From Caulobacter sp. (GTDB lineage Bacteria; Pseudomonadota; Alphaproteobacteria; Caulobacterales; Caulobacteraceae), in contig JACMOF010000485.1 in assembly GCA_014378155.1 (NCBI GenBank), forward strand, positions 1-22,763: 22,763 nucleotides of DNA, written 5' to 3'. The notes beneath the pieces were generated by a model. That model was not told the origin of the DNA. It worked only from the letters and a program-made list of their open reading frames with translations, and searched no databases. Position numbers and translations under genes: made by a program. This document shows positions 13,277 through 20,788 of this stretch, one piece after another. How positions within the stretch are numbered: position 1 is the first letter of the stretch; each line of letters starts with the position of its first letter.

Positions 13277-14710
13277 TTGACGCAATTCACCGATCTCGGC
13301 CTTGCCAAGCCCCTCCTGAAGGCGCTGACCGAGAAGGGCTACACCCAGCCCACCCCCATTCAGGAACAGGCCATCCCGCTGGTCCTGAGCGGCCGCGACC
13401 TGCTGGGCATCGCCCAGACCGGCACCGGCAAGACCGCCGCCTTCGCCCTGCCGATCCTGCACCGACTGGCCGAGGACCGTAAGCCGGCCCCGCGCCGTGG
13501 CTTTCGCTGCCTGGTCCTCTCCCCGACCCGCGAACTGGCGACCCAGATCGCCGAGAGCTTCCGCGACTACGGCAAGCACATGGGCCTGACCGTCGCCACC
13601 ATCTTTGGCGGCGTGAAGTACGGCCCGCAGATGAAGGCCCTGGCGGCCGGCGTCGACGTGGTCGTGGCCACTCCGGGCCGCCTGATGGACCACCTGGGCG
13701 AAAAGTCCGCCCACCTGAACGGCGTCGAGATCTTCGTGCTCGACGAAGCTGACCAGATGCTGGACCTGGGCTTCGTGGTGCCGATCCGCAAGATCGCCAG
13801 CCAACTGCCCAAGGAACGCCAGAACCTGTTCTTCTCGGCCACCATGCCCAACGAAATCGGCAAGCTGGCCGGCGAGTTGTTGAAGAACCCGGCACAGGTC
13901 GCGATCACCCCGTCGGCCACCACGGTCGAGCGCATCAACCAGTCGCTGATCTACATCGAGGCCCAGCGCAAGCGCCCCCTGCTGGCCGAACTGCTGGCCG
14001 ACAAGGCCGTTGAGCGGGCCATCGTCTTTACCCGCACCAAGCGCGGCGCCGACCGCGTGGCCAAGTACCTGGTCGCCAGCGGCATCGAAGCCGCGGCCAT
14101 CCACGGCGACAAGACCCAGGGCCAGCGCGAACGGGCTCTCGCCTCGTTCAAGGCCGGCCACGTCAAGGCGATGATCGCCACCGACATCGCCGCCCGCGGC
14201 ATTGACGTCAACGACGTCAGCCACGTCTTCAACTACGAACTGCCCAATGTGCCGGAATCCTATGTCCACCGCATCGGCCGGACCGCCCGCAAGGGCAAGG
14301 AAGGCATCGCCATCAGCTTCTGCGCCGATGACGAACGCAACCTGCTGAAGGACATCCAGAAGGCCACCCGCCAGGTGATCCCGACCTTCGACCGTCGCAA
14401 CGACAAGAATCTGGCGGCCGCCGCGGCCGTGGCCGACAAGCTGGCGCCGCCGGAAAAGTACGTCGATCCACGCCGCGCCGACCCGCGCAACAACGTGCCG
14501 TCGGAACTGCGAAAGCAACGTAACCGTGGCGGTCGTCCTGGTGGCGCTGGCGCCAATGCCGGCGGCCAGGGCAAGCCCGGCGGCCAGAATCGTGGCCGCA
14601 ATGGCGGTCAGGCTCAGGGTGCGCCCGCTGCGGCCAAGCCGGCCGGTGACTTCCGCGGCCCCAAGCGGGCCAACGGCGCCGCTGACCAACGCTGGAATCC
14701 GATCGACTAA
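13277..14710 (+). CDS. rhlE: DEAD-box ATP-dependent RNA helicase, RhlE type
   Basis: ATP-dependent RNA helicase, likely a ribosome or degradosome helper important in the cold (Caulobacter RhlE has been reported with the degradosome). Motifs from the TTG start: Q motif PTPIQEQAI, Walker A AQTGTGKT, PTRELA, GG, TPGRLMD, DEADQML, SATMP, IVFTRTKRGAD, ATDIAARGIDV, HRIGRTAR. The first 380 residues form the helicase core. The last hundred are a Gly/Arg/Asn/Ala-rich tail (NRGGRPGGAGANAGGQG) for RNA or protein contact. MTQFTDLGL fits the family start, so TTG at 13277 is preferred; GTG at 13253 would add 8 residues. Neither has a clear Shine-Dalgarno. A strong terminator follows. Confidence 0.9.
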   Translation: MTQFTDLGLAKPLLKALTEKGYTQPTPIQEQAIPLVLSGRDLLGIAQTGTGKTAAFALPILHRLAEDRKPAPRRGFRCLVLSPTRELATQIAESFRDYGKHMGLTVATIFGGVKYGPQMKALAAGVDVVVATPGRLMDHLGEKSAHLNGVEIFVLDEADQMLDLGFVVPIRKIASQLPKERQNLFFSATMPNEIGKLAGELLKNPAQVAITPSATTVERINQSLIYIEAQRKRPLLAELLADKAVERAIVFTRTKRGADRVAKYLVASGIEAAAIHGDKTQGQRERALASFKAGHVKAMIATDIAARGIDVNDVSHVFNYELPNVPESYVHRIGRTARKGKEGIAISFCADDERNLLKDIQKATRQVIPTFDRRNDKNLAAAAAVADKLAPPEKYVDPRRADPRNNVPSELRKQRNRGGRPGGAGANAGGQGKPGGQNRGRNGGQAQGAPAAAKPAGDFRGPKRANGAADQRWNPID

Positions 14711-14741
14711 GCGTCAGCTCCAGACGGCGCCTAGATGAAAC

Positions 14742-14787
14742 GCCGGCCGTTTCCGTCCCAAGGGATGGAAACGGCCGGCTTTTCTTT
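14742..14787 (+). terminator. Strong Rho-independent terminator after the helicase gene
   Basis: GCCGGCCGTTTCCGTCCC and GGGATGGAAACGGCCGGC pair along nearly 18 bp with one G-U wobble and a minimal AA centre (realistically a 16-bp stem and small loop), followed by TTTTCTTT. It isolates the helicase from the kinase gene 100 nt downstream. Confidence 0.92.
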
Positions 14788-14888
14788 GGGTAAGAATCCC
14801 AGTGGCTTCCCGCGACGCTTGAAACGCCGCCTTTGATGAGGTCTGTTGTCCTTGACCGTTGCAGACACGGTCGGGAAGGAACACGGGC

Positions 14889-16784
14889 ATGGCGGACACC
14901 CGTGACCAGGGCGGAGCGATGGACGCGCGGCGGCTCGGCGGTATGGACGCACGGATTCAGGCTGTCGACTGGGCGGCCACGCCGCTTGGTCCGCGCGGCG
15001 GCTGGTCGCCCAGCCTGACCTTCGCTGTCGCCTTGGTCGTGGCCAGCAAGTTCCCCACCGCCCTGCGCTGGGGCCGGGACCTGGTGCTGATTTATAACGA
15101 CGCCTATGCCCCGATGCTTGGCGAGCGCCACCCGAAGACGCGGGGCAAGACCTCCGCCCAGGCCCCGCCGACCTCGGCGGCCGACGCCGAGGCCCCCGAG
15201 CGGGCGATGCTGGACGGGGTGAGCGGCGGCGACCTCATTGAGGACCTGCTGCTGCCGACCGTCCATGCCGACGGAACGGTCACCCAAGGCTATTTCACCA
15301 TACGTCTCACGCCCCTGCCCGACCCGGATGCGGCCAGCGGCGTGGGCGGCGTCCTGATCGCCCTGTCGGAGACCACCCGGCGAGTACAGGCCGAGCAGGC
15401 CCTTCGCGCCAGCGAGGAACGCTATCAACTGGCGCTCGATGCGGCCAGCGGCGTGGGCACCTGGGACTGGGATATCGTCGCCGACCGGGTCTATGCCAAC
15501 GCCCGCTACGCGGCCTTTCACGGCGTCTCGCCCGAACGCGCCGCCGAAGGCGCGCCGCTGTCGGAGTTTTCGCAGGCCCTGCATCCCGACGATTTCGAGC
15601 GGCTGCTGAAGTCGGGGCGCACCCATGTGAGCACCACCGCCGACTTCCTGGAGGAGTACCGGCTGCGCCATGCCGACGGTTCGATCCGCTGGGTCCAGAC
15701 CCGGGGCCGAGTCGAGCGCGACGCGAAGGGCTGGGCGGTGCGCCATCGCGGGGTGATGGTCGATATCACCGAGCGCAAGCGGATCGAGGCGGCCCTGGAG
15801 GCCACCGAAGCCGACCTGCGGATCGCCGTCGAGGCCGCCGGCCTTGGCCGCTGGGATCATAATCCCGCGACCGGAGCGCGCTATTGGGACCCCAGATGTC
15901 GCGAGATTTTCGGCCTGACCGAGGACGAGAAAGCGACCACGGAGACCGTGGCCCGGCTGGTCCATCCCGACGATTATCCAAGGCTTCGAGACGGGATTCA
16001 AATCGCAATCGACCCGGCCGGCCGCGCCAGCGACCACGTCTTCAACCAGGAATACCGGATTTTCCGCGGCACGGACGGCGCCCTTCGCTGGATCGAGGCC
16101 TTTGGCCGCGCCTTTTTCCGCGACGGCCAGTGCGTGCGCTTCGTCGGCGTCGCCTCCGACGTGACCGAGCGCAAGAAGGCCGAGCTACACCTGCGGCTGC
16201 TGGTCAACGAGCTGAACCATCGGGTGAAGAATTCGCTGGCCACGATCCAGGCCATCGCCGGCCAGACCTTCCACGCCGCCCGCTCCCTACCCCAGGCCCA
16301 GGAGGCCTTCTCGGCCCGGATCGTCGCCCTGGCCGAGGCCCATGATCTGCTGACCCGTGAAAATTGGGAGGGCGCGGAATTGTCGGACCTGTTGACCGGG
16401 CTGCAGGCCCTGCACGGGGCGCCGGGCCGCTTTGCGTTCACCGGACCACCGGTCCGGCTGTCGCCGCGCATGGCGCTGTCGCTGTCGATGGCCTTGCACG
16501 AGCTGGCCACCAACGCCGTCAAGTATGGGGCGCTTTCGACCGTGGCCGGCCATGTGCGGATCGCCTGGTCGGTGACGTCAAAGCCCGAGGCGGCGTCCGG
16601 CGTAGCGCGGCTGGTGCTGACCTGGACCGAATCGGGCGGCCCGCCCGTTTCGTCGCCCACCCGCAGAGGTTTTGGGTCCCGGTTGATCGAACGCGGCCTG
16701 GCGGCGGAACTGTCGGGCGAGGCCCATATCGACTTCCAACCCGGCGGCGTCGTCTGCCGGATCGAGGCGGGGCTCGAGGGTTAG
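14889..16784 (+). CDS. HWE-family sensor histidine kinase with PAS domains
   Basis: Cytoplasmic sensor kinase, 631 residues, no membrane segment. Residues 20-165 are a PAS-like N-domain opening VDWAATPLGPRGGWSP and containing FPTALRWGRDLVLIYNDAYAPMLG, common in HWE kinases. PAS_3-type domains follow at about 172-297 and 305-430; each ends DVTERK/DITERK. The dimerisation/phosphorylation part has LLVNELNHRVKNSLATIQAIAGQTF with His444. The ATPase has the N box ALHELATNAVKYGALS (Asn542), the LTWTESGGPPV motif that gives the HWE family its W-x-E, and GFGSRLIE. HWE kinases often feed the general stress response (PhyR) or single-domain receivers. No LOV cysteine motif is visible, so light sensing is not implied. 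Start: ATG at 14889 with GGAAGGA upstream. No partner response regulator lies adjacent. Confidence 0.9.
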   Translation: MADTRDQGGAMDARRLGGMDARIQAVDWAATPLGPRGGWSPSLTFAVALVVASKFPTALRWGRDLVLIYNDAYAPMLGERHPKTRGKTSAQAPPTSAADAEAPERAMLDGVSGGDLIEDLLLPTVHADGTVTQGYFTIRLTPLPDPDAASGVGGVLIALSETTRRVQAEQALRASEERYQLALDAASGVGTWDWDIVADRVYANARYAAFHGVSPERAAEGAPLSEFSQALHPDDFERLLKSGRTHVSTTADFLEEYRLRHADGSIRWVQTRGRVERDAKGWAVRHRGVMVDITERKRIEAALEATEADLRIAVEAAGLGRWDHNPATGARYWDPRCREIFGLTEDEKATTETVARLVHPDDYPRLRDGIQIAIDPAGRASDHVFNQEYRIFRGTDGALRWIEAFGRAFFRDGQCVRFVGVASDVTERKKAELHLRLLVNELNHRVKNSLATIQAIAGQTFHAARSLPQAQEAFSARIVALAEAHDLLTRENWEGAELSDLLTGLQALHGAPGRFAFTGPPVRLSPRMALSLSMALHELATNAVKYGALSTVAGHVRIAWSVTSKPEAASGVARLVLTWTESGGPPVSSPTRRGFGSRLIERGLAAELSGEAHIDFQPGGVVCRIEAGLEG

Positions 16785-17095
16785 GCGGGCGAGCTTGGGG
16801 CGCTGGCTTGAGGTTGAATCTTAGCCTTTCTGATCCTCTCATCCCGGCGAAGGGCGTTTAGAGGCGATGTCGCGACGTGAACCCCTGAGGGCGCCCTGGC
16901 GGTCGGGGTGGAAGGTCGAAACGCCGCGCGCACGGCCTTTGCGCTCATCACGCCCAAGGCCAGCAACGCCACCGGAACCACGGCCAACAGCCAGGCCAGC
17001 ACCAAGAGCGCCAGTTGCAACACGCTGATCATCACGACCAGGGCCTTTGACTCCCGGCGGTCGTTCCGATGAAGGGCAAGCTGTGCTGCGGTCAT
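16781..17095 (-). CDS. Small single-pass membrane protein, hypothetical
   Basis: From ATG 17095 the frame codes for 104 residues: a short polar N-terminus (MTAAQLALHRNDRRESKAL), one long hydrophobic segment (about residues 19-49, VVMISVLQLALLVLAWLLAVVPVALLALG), then a basic Ala/Pro-rich cytoplasmic-type tail. I recognise no family. The frame stays open to 17377, but the part beyond 17095 is Gly/Arg-rich and overlaps the ABC permease gene, so it is not credited. No convincing Shine-Dalgarno. The stop overlaps that of the kinase tail to tail (16781-16784). It is moderately supported by the clean membrane segment. Confidence 0.4.
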   Translation of the reverse strand: MTAAQLALHRNDRRESKALVVMISVLQLALLVLAWLLAVVPVALLALGVMSAKAVRAAFRPSTPTARAPSGVHVATSPLNALRRDERIRKAKIQPQASAPSSPA

Positions 17096-17202
17096 GGCGC
17101 GGTGAACCCAAACCCCTCGATAACCCCGACCCGACACCGACCCGACACCGACCCTAGCCGGGGCGGAATGTCGTGCAATCGGGTAAAACCCTAATTGGAG
17201 CT

Positions 17203-18753
17203 TTACCTTAATCGCAAGGCCTTGGCGATCTGGGCGTCGCTGCGGCGCAGGCTCAGCAGCACCAGGCCGGCCAAGGCCAAGGGGATCAGGCCCCAGACCG
17301 CGAAGCCCGCCACGGCGACCCCAGTGGCGCCGGCCAACAGGGCCGAGACCAGCATCTCGGCCAGGGTCGCCACCCACGACGCCCCGCCCCGACGCTTGAA
17401 CTCCGAGCGCTTGCCCGGTCGTTGGCGCCAGACATTGATCAGGCCGCTGCTCCAGGCCGCCAAGGCCGCGCCCAGGGTGGTCCAGATGGCGGCGAGCGGC
17501 GCGAACCAGGCCAGCACGGCGATCGGCAGGGCCAGAAGCAGCGCCACCGGGAGCCAGGCCGCCGCCAGTTTGGCGCGGCGCAAGGTGGCGATCCTGGCCG
17601 GCGAGACCGACAGCAGGTCCGGCGCCTCCTCGGCCGACACGGTGATCCAGGCCAGGCTGCCCGCGACCTGACCGGCCAGGAAGACCACCACCCCCGCCCC
17701 GCCGGCCAGGGCCGCGCCCGTCCCGTGCGAGGCGTTGCGGCTGAGCACCAGGGCGGTGGGGATCAGATAGAGCACCCGCAGCAGCACCTGCGACAGCAGG
17801 GCCGCGTCGCGTCCGATCAGCAGCAGTTCCTTGCGCAGGGTGGCCAGAAAAACCCCACCGGAGAAGGCCCGGGCGGGACCCTTGCCAGCCTTGGCGGGGG
17901 CGCTTGTCGTCGCGCCCTGGGCGGCGGCGGCGGCGTCCGAGAAGCGGCGTCCCAGGGCCCGGGCGGACAGGATGAACAGCGCCGCAGCGCCGCCCAGCAA
18001 GGCCAGCAGCGGCAGGGGCTGGCCCAACATGGCCCGCAGCGGCAGGTCGGCGAAGGGCGGCGGATTGAGCCGGCCTTCCTGGCTGCGTTGCATGATGTCG
18101 GCATAGACACTGCTGCTGGCCTGCTGCCCCAGGATGGATCGCGCCTGGCTGACCAGGAAGAAGCCCGCGCCGACCAGGGCCGCCATCACCTGAGCCACGG
18201 TGCGGGTGCGGCGCGGGCCGATCAGGGCGAACAGCGCCATGGCCAGCACCAGCCCGGCCGCCGTCGCCGCCAGGGCCAGGGCCGCCAGCACGCCGAACAG
18301 GCCGATCCAGCCGGGATGTCCATACAGCACGGTCGGCAGCAGCAGGGGCGTGGCGACCATCAGGAAGATCGTCGCCACCCCCGTCGCCACGCCTAGCGCC
18401 CGCACCAGCAGCACCTTGGCCGGCCCGATCGGCGAGGAGAACAGCAGGTCCAGATCACCCCGGTCGTACAGCGCCTCGCTCGACGCGCTGAGGGTCTGGG
18501 ACAGCATCAGGGTGAAGATCACCGCGCTGGCCAGGGCGGCGATGCTGACCGACAGCGGGTTGATCGGGATGTCGTGGCCGTGCAGCCCCAGGGCGATGAG
18601 CACGCCGCCGGCGATCATCATGGCGCCGACGATCGTCAGGCCGATCAGGCCCCGCGCGCCCTTGCCAGCCCGCCCGCCCCGGAAACTTCGCCAGTAGAGA
18701 CGCATCTCGTGGGCCAGCAGCCAGAGGATCGAACCCGGCGCCGCCAGGTTCAC
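17203..18753 (-). CDS. ABC exporter permease subunit (ABC-2-like, 516 aa)
   Basis: Membrane subunit of an ABC exporter. 516 residues with about ten or more hydrophobic segments. N-terminal LLAHEMRLYWRSFR is an amphipathic coupling-type helix, and a GDLDLLFSSPIGPAKVLLVRALGV segment after the second membrane span is typical of ABC-2 type permeases of unknown substrate. A central Ala/Pro/Lys loop (about residues 270-300) separates two halves, the second again starting with RKELLLIGRDAALLSQ. The GTG start at 18753 overlaps the ATPase stop (GTGA), so the two subunits are coupled. The substrate is not known. A TAA stop at 17203-17205 follows the LRLR end. Confidence 0.85.
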   Translation of the reverse strand: MNLAAPGSILWLLAHEMRLYWRSFRGGRAGKGARGLIGLTIVGAMMIAGGVLIALGLHGHDIPINPLSVSIAALASAVIFTLMLSQTLSASSEALYDRGDLDLLFSSPIGPAKVLLVRALGVATGVATIFLMVATPLLLPTVLYGHPGWIGLFGVLAALALAATAAGLVLAMALFALIGPRRTRTVAQVMAALVGAGFFLVSQARSILGQQASSSVYADIMQRSQEGRLNPPPFADLPLRAMLGQPLPLLALLGGAAALFILSARALGRRFSDAAAAAQGATTSAPAKAGKGPARAFSGGVFLATLRKELLLIGRDAALLSQVLLRVLYLIPTALVLSRNASHGTGAALAGGAGVVVFLAGQVAGSLAWITVSAEEAPDLLSVSPARIATLRRAKLAAAWLPVALLLALPIAVLAWFAPLAAIWTTLGAALAAWSSGLINVWRQRPGKRSEFKRRGGASWVATLAEMLVSALLAGATGVAVAGFAVWGLIPLALAGLVLLSLRRSDAQIAKALRLR

Positions 18754-19529
18754 GCCACGGCCTCGCCAGATACGGGGGCGGGGGTCGCTGTAAGCTGCAG
18801 GAACACGTCCTCCAGGGTGGAGCCGTCCTTGCCGCCGCCCGCCCCCATCCCGCCGACCTGGGCGCGCAGGGCGTCCAGCGTGCCCTCGGCCAGCAGACGG
18901 CCGCCGGCGATGATGCCGATGCGGTCGGCCATGCGCTCGGCGACCTCGAGAATGTGGGTGGTGAGGATCACCGTGCCGCCGGCGTCGACGCGCTCCTGCA
19001 GCATGTCCTTGACCAGGCGGGCGGCGGCGGCGTCGAGGCCGGTCAGGGGCTCGTCGAGGATCAGCAGTTTGGGATCATGGATCAGGGCGCCGGCCAGGGC
19101 CACCTTCTGCTTCATGCCGCGCGAAAAGCCCTCGCAGCGCCGCCGCGCCTCGGACTCCAGGCCCAGCTTGGAGAGCAGCGCCTCGGCCCGAGCCTTGGCG
19201 GCCTTGGGTTCGACGTTCCACAGGCCGGCCACGAACTCCAGATATTCCAGCGGCGTCAGCTTGTCATAGATCATCGCCTCGTCGGGCGCCCAGGCGGTGA
19301 TCGCCTTGGCGCCAGCCGGGTCGGCCTTGGCGTCGACGCCGAAGATGCTGATCTCGCCCTTGTCGGGCTTGGTCAGGCCCGCGACCATCCGCAGGGTGGT
19401 GGTCTTGCCCGCGCCGTTTGGCCCCAGCAGGGCGTAGAGCTCGCCGGCGTGGACCGTCAGGTCCAGGTCCATCACCGCCGGCTTGGCGAAGGTCTTGTCC
19501 AGGCCGCGGACGATCAAGGCTTCGGTCAC
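18750..19529 (-). CDS. ABC exporter ATP-binding subunit
   Basis: Nucleotide-binding partner of the permease, 259 residues. Walker A GPNGAGKTT (36-44), Q-loop region near TAWAPDEAMIYDKLTPLEYLEF, signature FSRGMKQKVALAGALI (135-150; FSRGMKQK replaces the canonical LSGGQ and is usual for ABC-2 exporters), Walker B LLILDEPLTGLD (155-166), and switch His in TTHILEVAERM (His192). The protein extends past the core with a STLEDVFLQLT tail typical of drug and lipid-like ABC-2 exporters. The GTG start at 19529 has AAAGGA 8 nt upstream. An exact 22-bp palindrome lies 63 nt upstream. Confidence 0.92.
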   Translation of the reverse strand: MTEALIVRGLDKTFAKPAVMDLDLTVHAGELYALLGPNGAGKTTTLRMVAGLTKPDKGEISIFGVDAKADPAGAKAITAWAPDEAMIYDKLTPLEYLEFVAGLWNVEPKAAKARAEALLSKLGLESEARRRCEGFSRGMKQKVALAGALIHDPKLLILDEPLTGLDAAAARLVKDMLQERVDAGGTVILTTHILEVAERMADRIGIIAGGRLLAEGTLDALRAQVGGMGAGGGKDGSTLEDVFLQLTATPAPVSGEAVA

Positions 19530-19591
19530 GGACGGGTCCTTTGGGACGGTGGAGCTGGGGCATGTGAACGTGTTTGGGGCCCCTGTTCAAG

Positions 19592-19613
19592 GTCCTACCC
19601 CATGGGGTAGGAC
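19592..19613 (-). promoter_or_regulatory. Perfect 22-bp palindrome upstream of ABC exporter genes
   Basis: GTCCTACCCCA is followed directly by its exact reverse complement, 63 nt before the ABC ATPase start. Size and symmetry suit a dimeric repressor or activator site. GGGGCCCC at 19577-19584 adds a second small palindrome. It could instead be an RNA hairpin. The rest of the gap 19530-19840 holds nothing else I can support. Confidence 0.45.
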
Positions 19614-19840
19614 TTCATGCGGGTTGCCGCTGAAGGTGTGAAAAAGGGTCGCGGAGCGGCGGACATCGTCCGGCAATTGTGTGTTCAACACCGTTTCGAC
19701 GAAGCCGAGCGCTCCGCGCCATTGTTTTCCGCTCGCGTCCGGTAGGCGGTCCTTTGAAGGCCTAGCCGGAAGCCGGTTCGCCCAGCCTGCCCTGTTCAAC
19801 CGCTAAGGCGCGGCCAATCCAGCCGGAGAACTCCTGACCG

Positions 19841-20317
19841 TCACGCGCTCTCGCTCAAGGTGGCCAGCAACGTGTCCAACTGCTCGAACTGCTCGGGCAT
19901 CCCGTCTTCCATCCCGACGAAGGCCTCGTCGAGCGCTTCCTTCGACGGATAGAGATCGTGCAGGACCAAGAGCGTCTGGCCCTCCCTTTCCTCGAAGGTC
20001 ACCGTGGTGACGGCGGCGTCCTGGCTTTCGTCATTGGTCCAGACCAGGCGCGAGGGCGGTGTCACCTCAAGGTATTTGCCGAAGAACGCGAAGGACGATG
20101 CGGCGTCCTGGCCAAACTCGAGACGGTACTGACCCCCGACGCGGACATCCATTTCGCAGGACAGCAGAGGCGCGCCCGACGATTTGGGAGCCCACCACAG
20201 CTTCATCAACTCGGGCTTGGTCCACGCCTCGTACACGATGCGCGCCGGGCCGTTGAAGATACGCGTGACAACGAGCTCGCGCTCGGACTTCCGTTCGATC
20301 GTCGTGCGGTTACTCAT
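19841..20317 (-). CDS. SRPBCC (AHSA1-like) domain protein
   Basis: A 158-residue single START-like fold: ELVVTRIFNGPARIVYEAWTKPELMKLWW at the N-terminus, GGQYRLEF and FFGKYLEVTPPSRLVWTN in the sheet, and a C-terminal helix with VGMEDGMPEQFEQLDTLL. AHSA1-type SRPBCC proteins bind small hydrophobic ligands or chaperones; their ligands are mostly unknown. It overlaps the arsR-type gene by 8 nt, the common ArsR-SRPBCC arrangement, in which the HTH protein represses the pair until a signal is bound. The start codon ATG at 20317 gives MSNRTTIERKSERELVV. Confidence 0.92.
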   Translation of the reverse strand: MSNRTTIERKSERELVVTRIFNGPARIVYEAWTKPELMKLWWAPKSSGAPLLSCEMDVRVGGQYRLEFGQDAASSFAFFGKYLEVTPPSRLVWTNDESQDAAVTTVTFEEREGQTLLVLHDLYPSKEALDEAFVGMEDGMPEQFEQLDTLLATLSESA

Positions 20318-20660
20318 CGCGTTTCTCCCTGAGTTTCAGATCCTCGACAACCCTGTCCAACGCGTCGAAGCGTGAGGCCCAGACTTGACGGTAGCTTTCG
20401 ATCCATGCCGCCTCAGCCTCGAGCCCGCGTAGGCCGAGCTTGCAGGTCCGCACGCGTCCGACCTTCTCCGTCGTGACGAACCCCGCATGCTCCAGGACGC
20501 CGACATGCTTCCTCATGCCCGTGAGGGTCATGTGGAACCTGTCGGCGAGCTCCGTGATCGAGGCGTCCGAACGGCCGAGCTGCTCGAGAACGCCACGTCG
20601 GGTGATGTCCGAGAGGGCGGCGAACGAGGCGTCGAGGCGAGATGTTGAATAGTGAACCAT
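20310..20660 (-). CDS. ArsR/SmtB-family transcriptional regulator
   Basis: Winged-helix repressor of 116 residues. The N-terminus DASFAALSDITRRGVLEQLG is the standard ArsR opening, with the HTH at SITELADRFHMTLTGMRKHVGVLEHAGFV (residues 34-62) and the wing TTEKVGRVRTCKLGLRGLE. There is no CxC metal-sensing motif, so it is of the non-metal type that travels with SRPBCC proteins. The ATG at 20660 is the only sensible start because it follows the promoter by a few bases and lies inside a 16-bp palindrome likely to be its own operator. This predicts a nearly leaderless mRNA and autorepression. Confidence 0.92.
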   Translation of the reverse strand: MVHYSTSRLDASFAALSDITRRGVLEQLGRSDASITELADRFHMTLTGMRKHVGVLEHAGFVTTEKVGRVRTCKLGLRGLEAEAAWIESYRQVWASRFDALDRVVEDLKLREKRDE

Positions 20661-20668
20661 ATGGTTCA
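20653..20668 (-). promoter_or_regulatory. Palindromic operator over the ArsR start codon
   Basis: TGAACCATATGGTTCA is an exact 16-bp palindrome whose centre contains the ATG of the ArsR gene. It directly follows the -10 hexamer, so a dimer bound here would block RNA polymerase. Sites with an ACCATATGGT core are typical of ArsR-SRPBCC pairs in proteobacteria. Confidence 0.8.
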
Positions 20669-20669
20669 G

Positions 20670-20698
20670 TGTATAGCGCTCGGATTTTCGGCATGCAA
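20670..20698 (-). promoter_or_regulatory. Promoter of the ArsR-SRPBCC operon
   Basis: On the minus strand TTGCAT (20693-20698), a 17-nt spacer, then TATACA (20670-20675). Transcription should begin near 20663, three or so bases before the ATG at 20660. Confidence 0.75.
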
Positions 20699-20788
20699 GG
20701 AGCGGTCGAACGCGCCTGAGCTATCAGGCCTCGCGCCCGCTGGGACCGCGCAAGGCTCGGCCGGGAAGGGGCCGCCGCGACGAGGACC

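Noticed and set aside
13172..14689. 505-codon minus-strand frame over the helicase gene
   Set aside because: Antisense shadow; the helicase on the plus strand has every DEAD-box motif.
14313..16037. 574-codon minus-strand frame over the end of the helicase and HWE kinase genes
   Set aside because: Spans two real genes and a terminator; no coherent protein features.
14889..16784. HWE kinase as a LOV photoreceptor
   Set aside because: No GxNCRFLQ flavin-cysteine motif in any of the PAS domains.
17131..17155. Short tandem CGACACCGACC-type repeat as a CRISPR or VNTR
   Set aside because: Only two imperfect units of about 11 bp with no spacers.
17096..17377. N-terminal extension of the small membrane protein frame
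   Set aside because: Gly/Arg-rich, overlaps the 3' end of the ABC permease gene; the membrane protein is plausible only from 17095.
19587..19799. 70-codon minus-strand frame between ABC and SRPBCC genes
   Set aside because: No ribosome site or recognised family, and it starts inside low-constraint intergenic DNA; it also covers the 22-bp palindrome.
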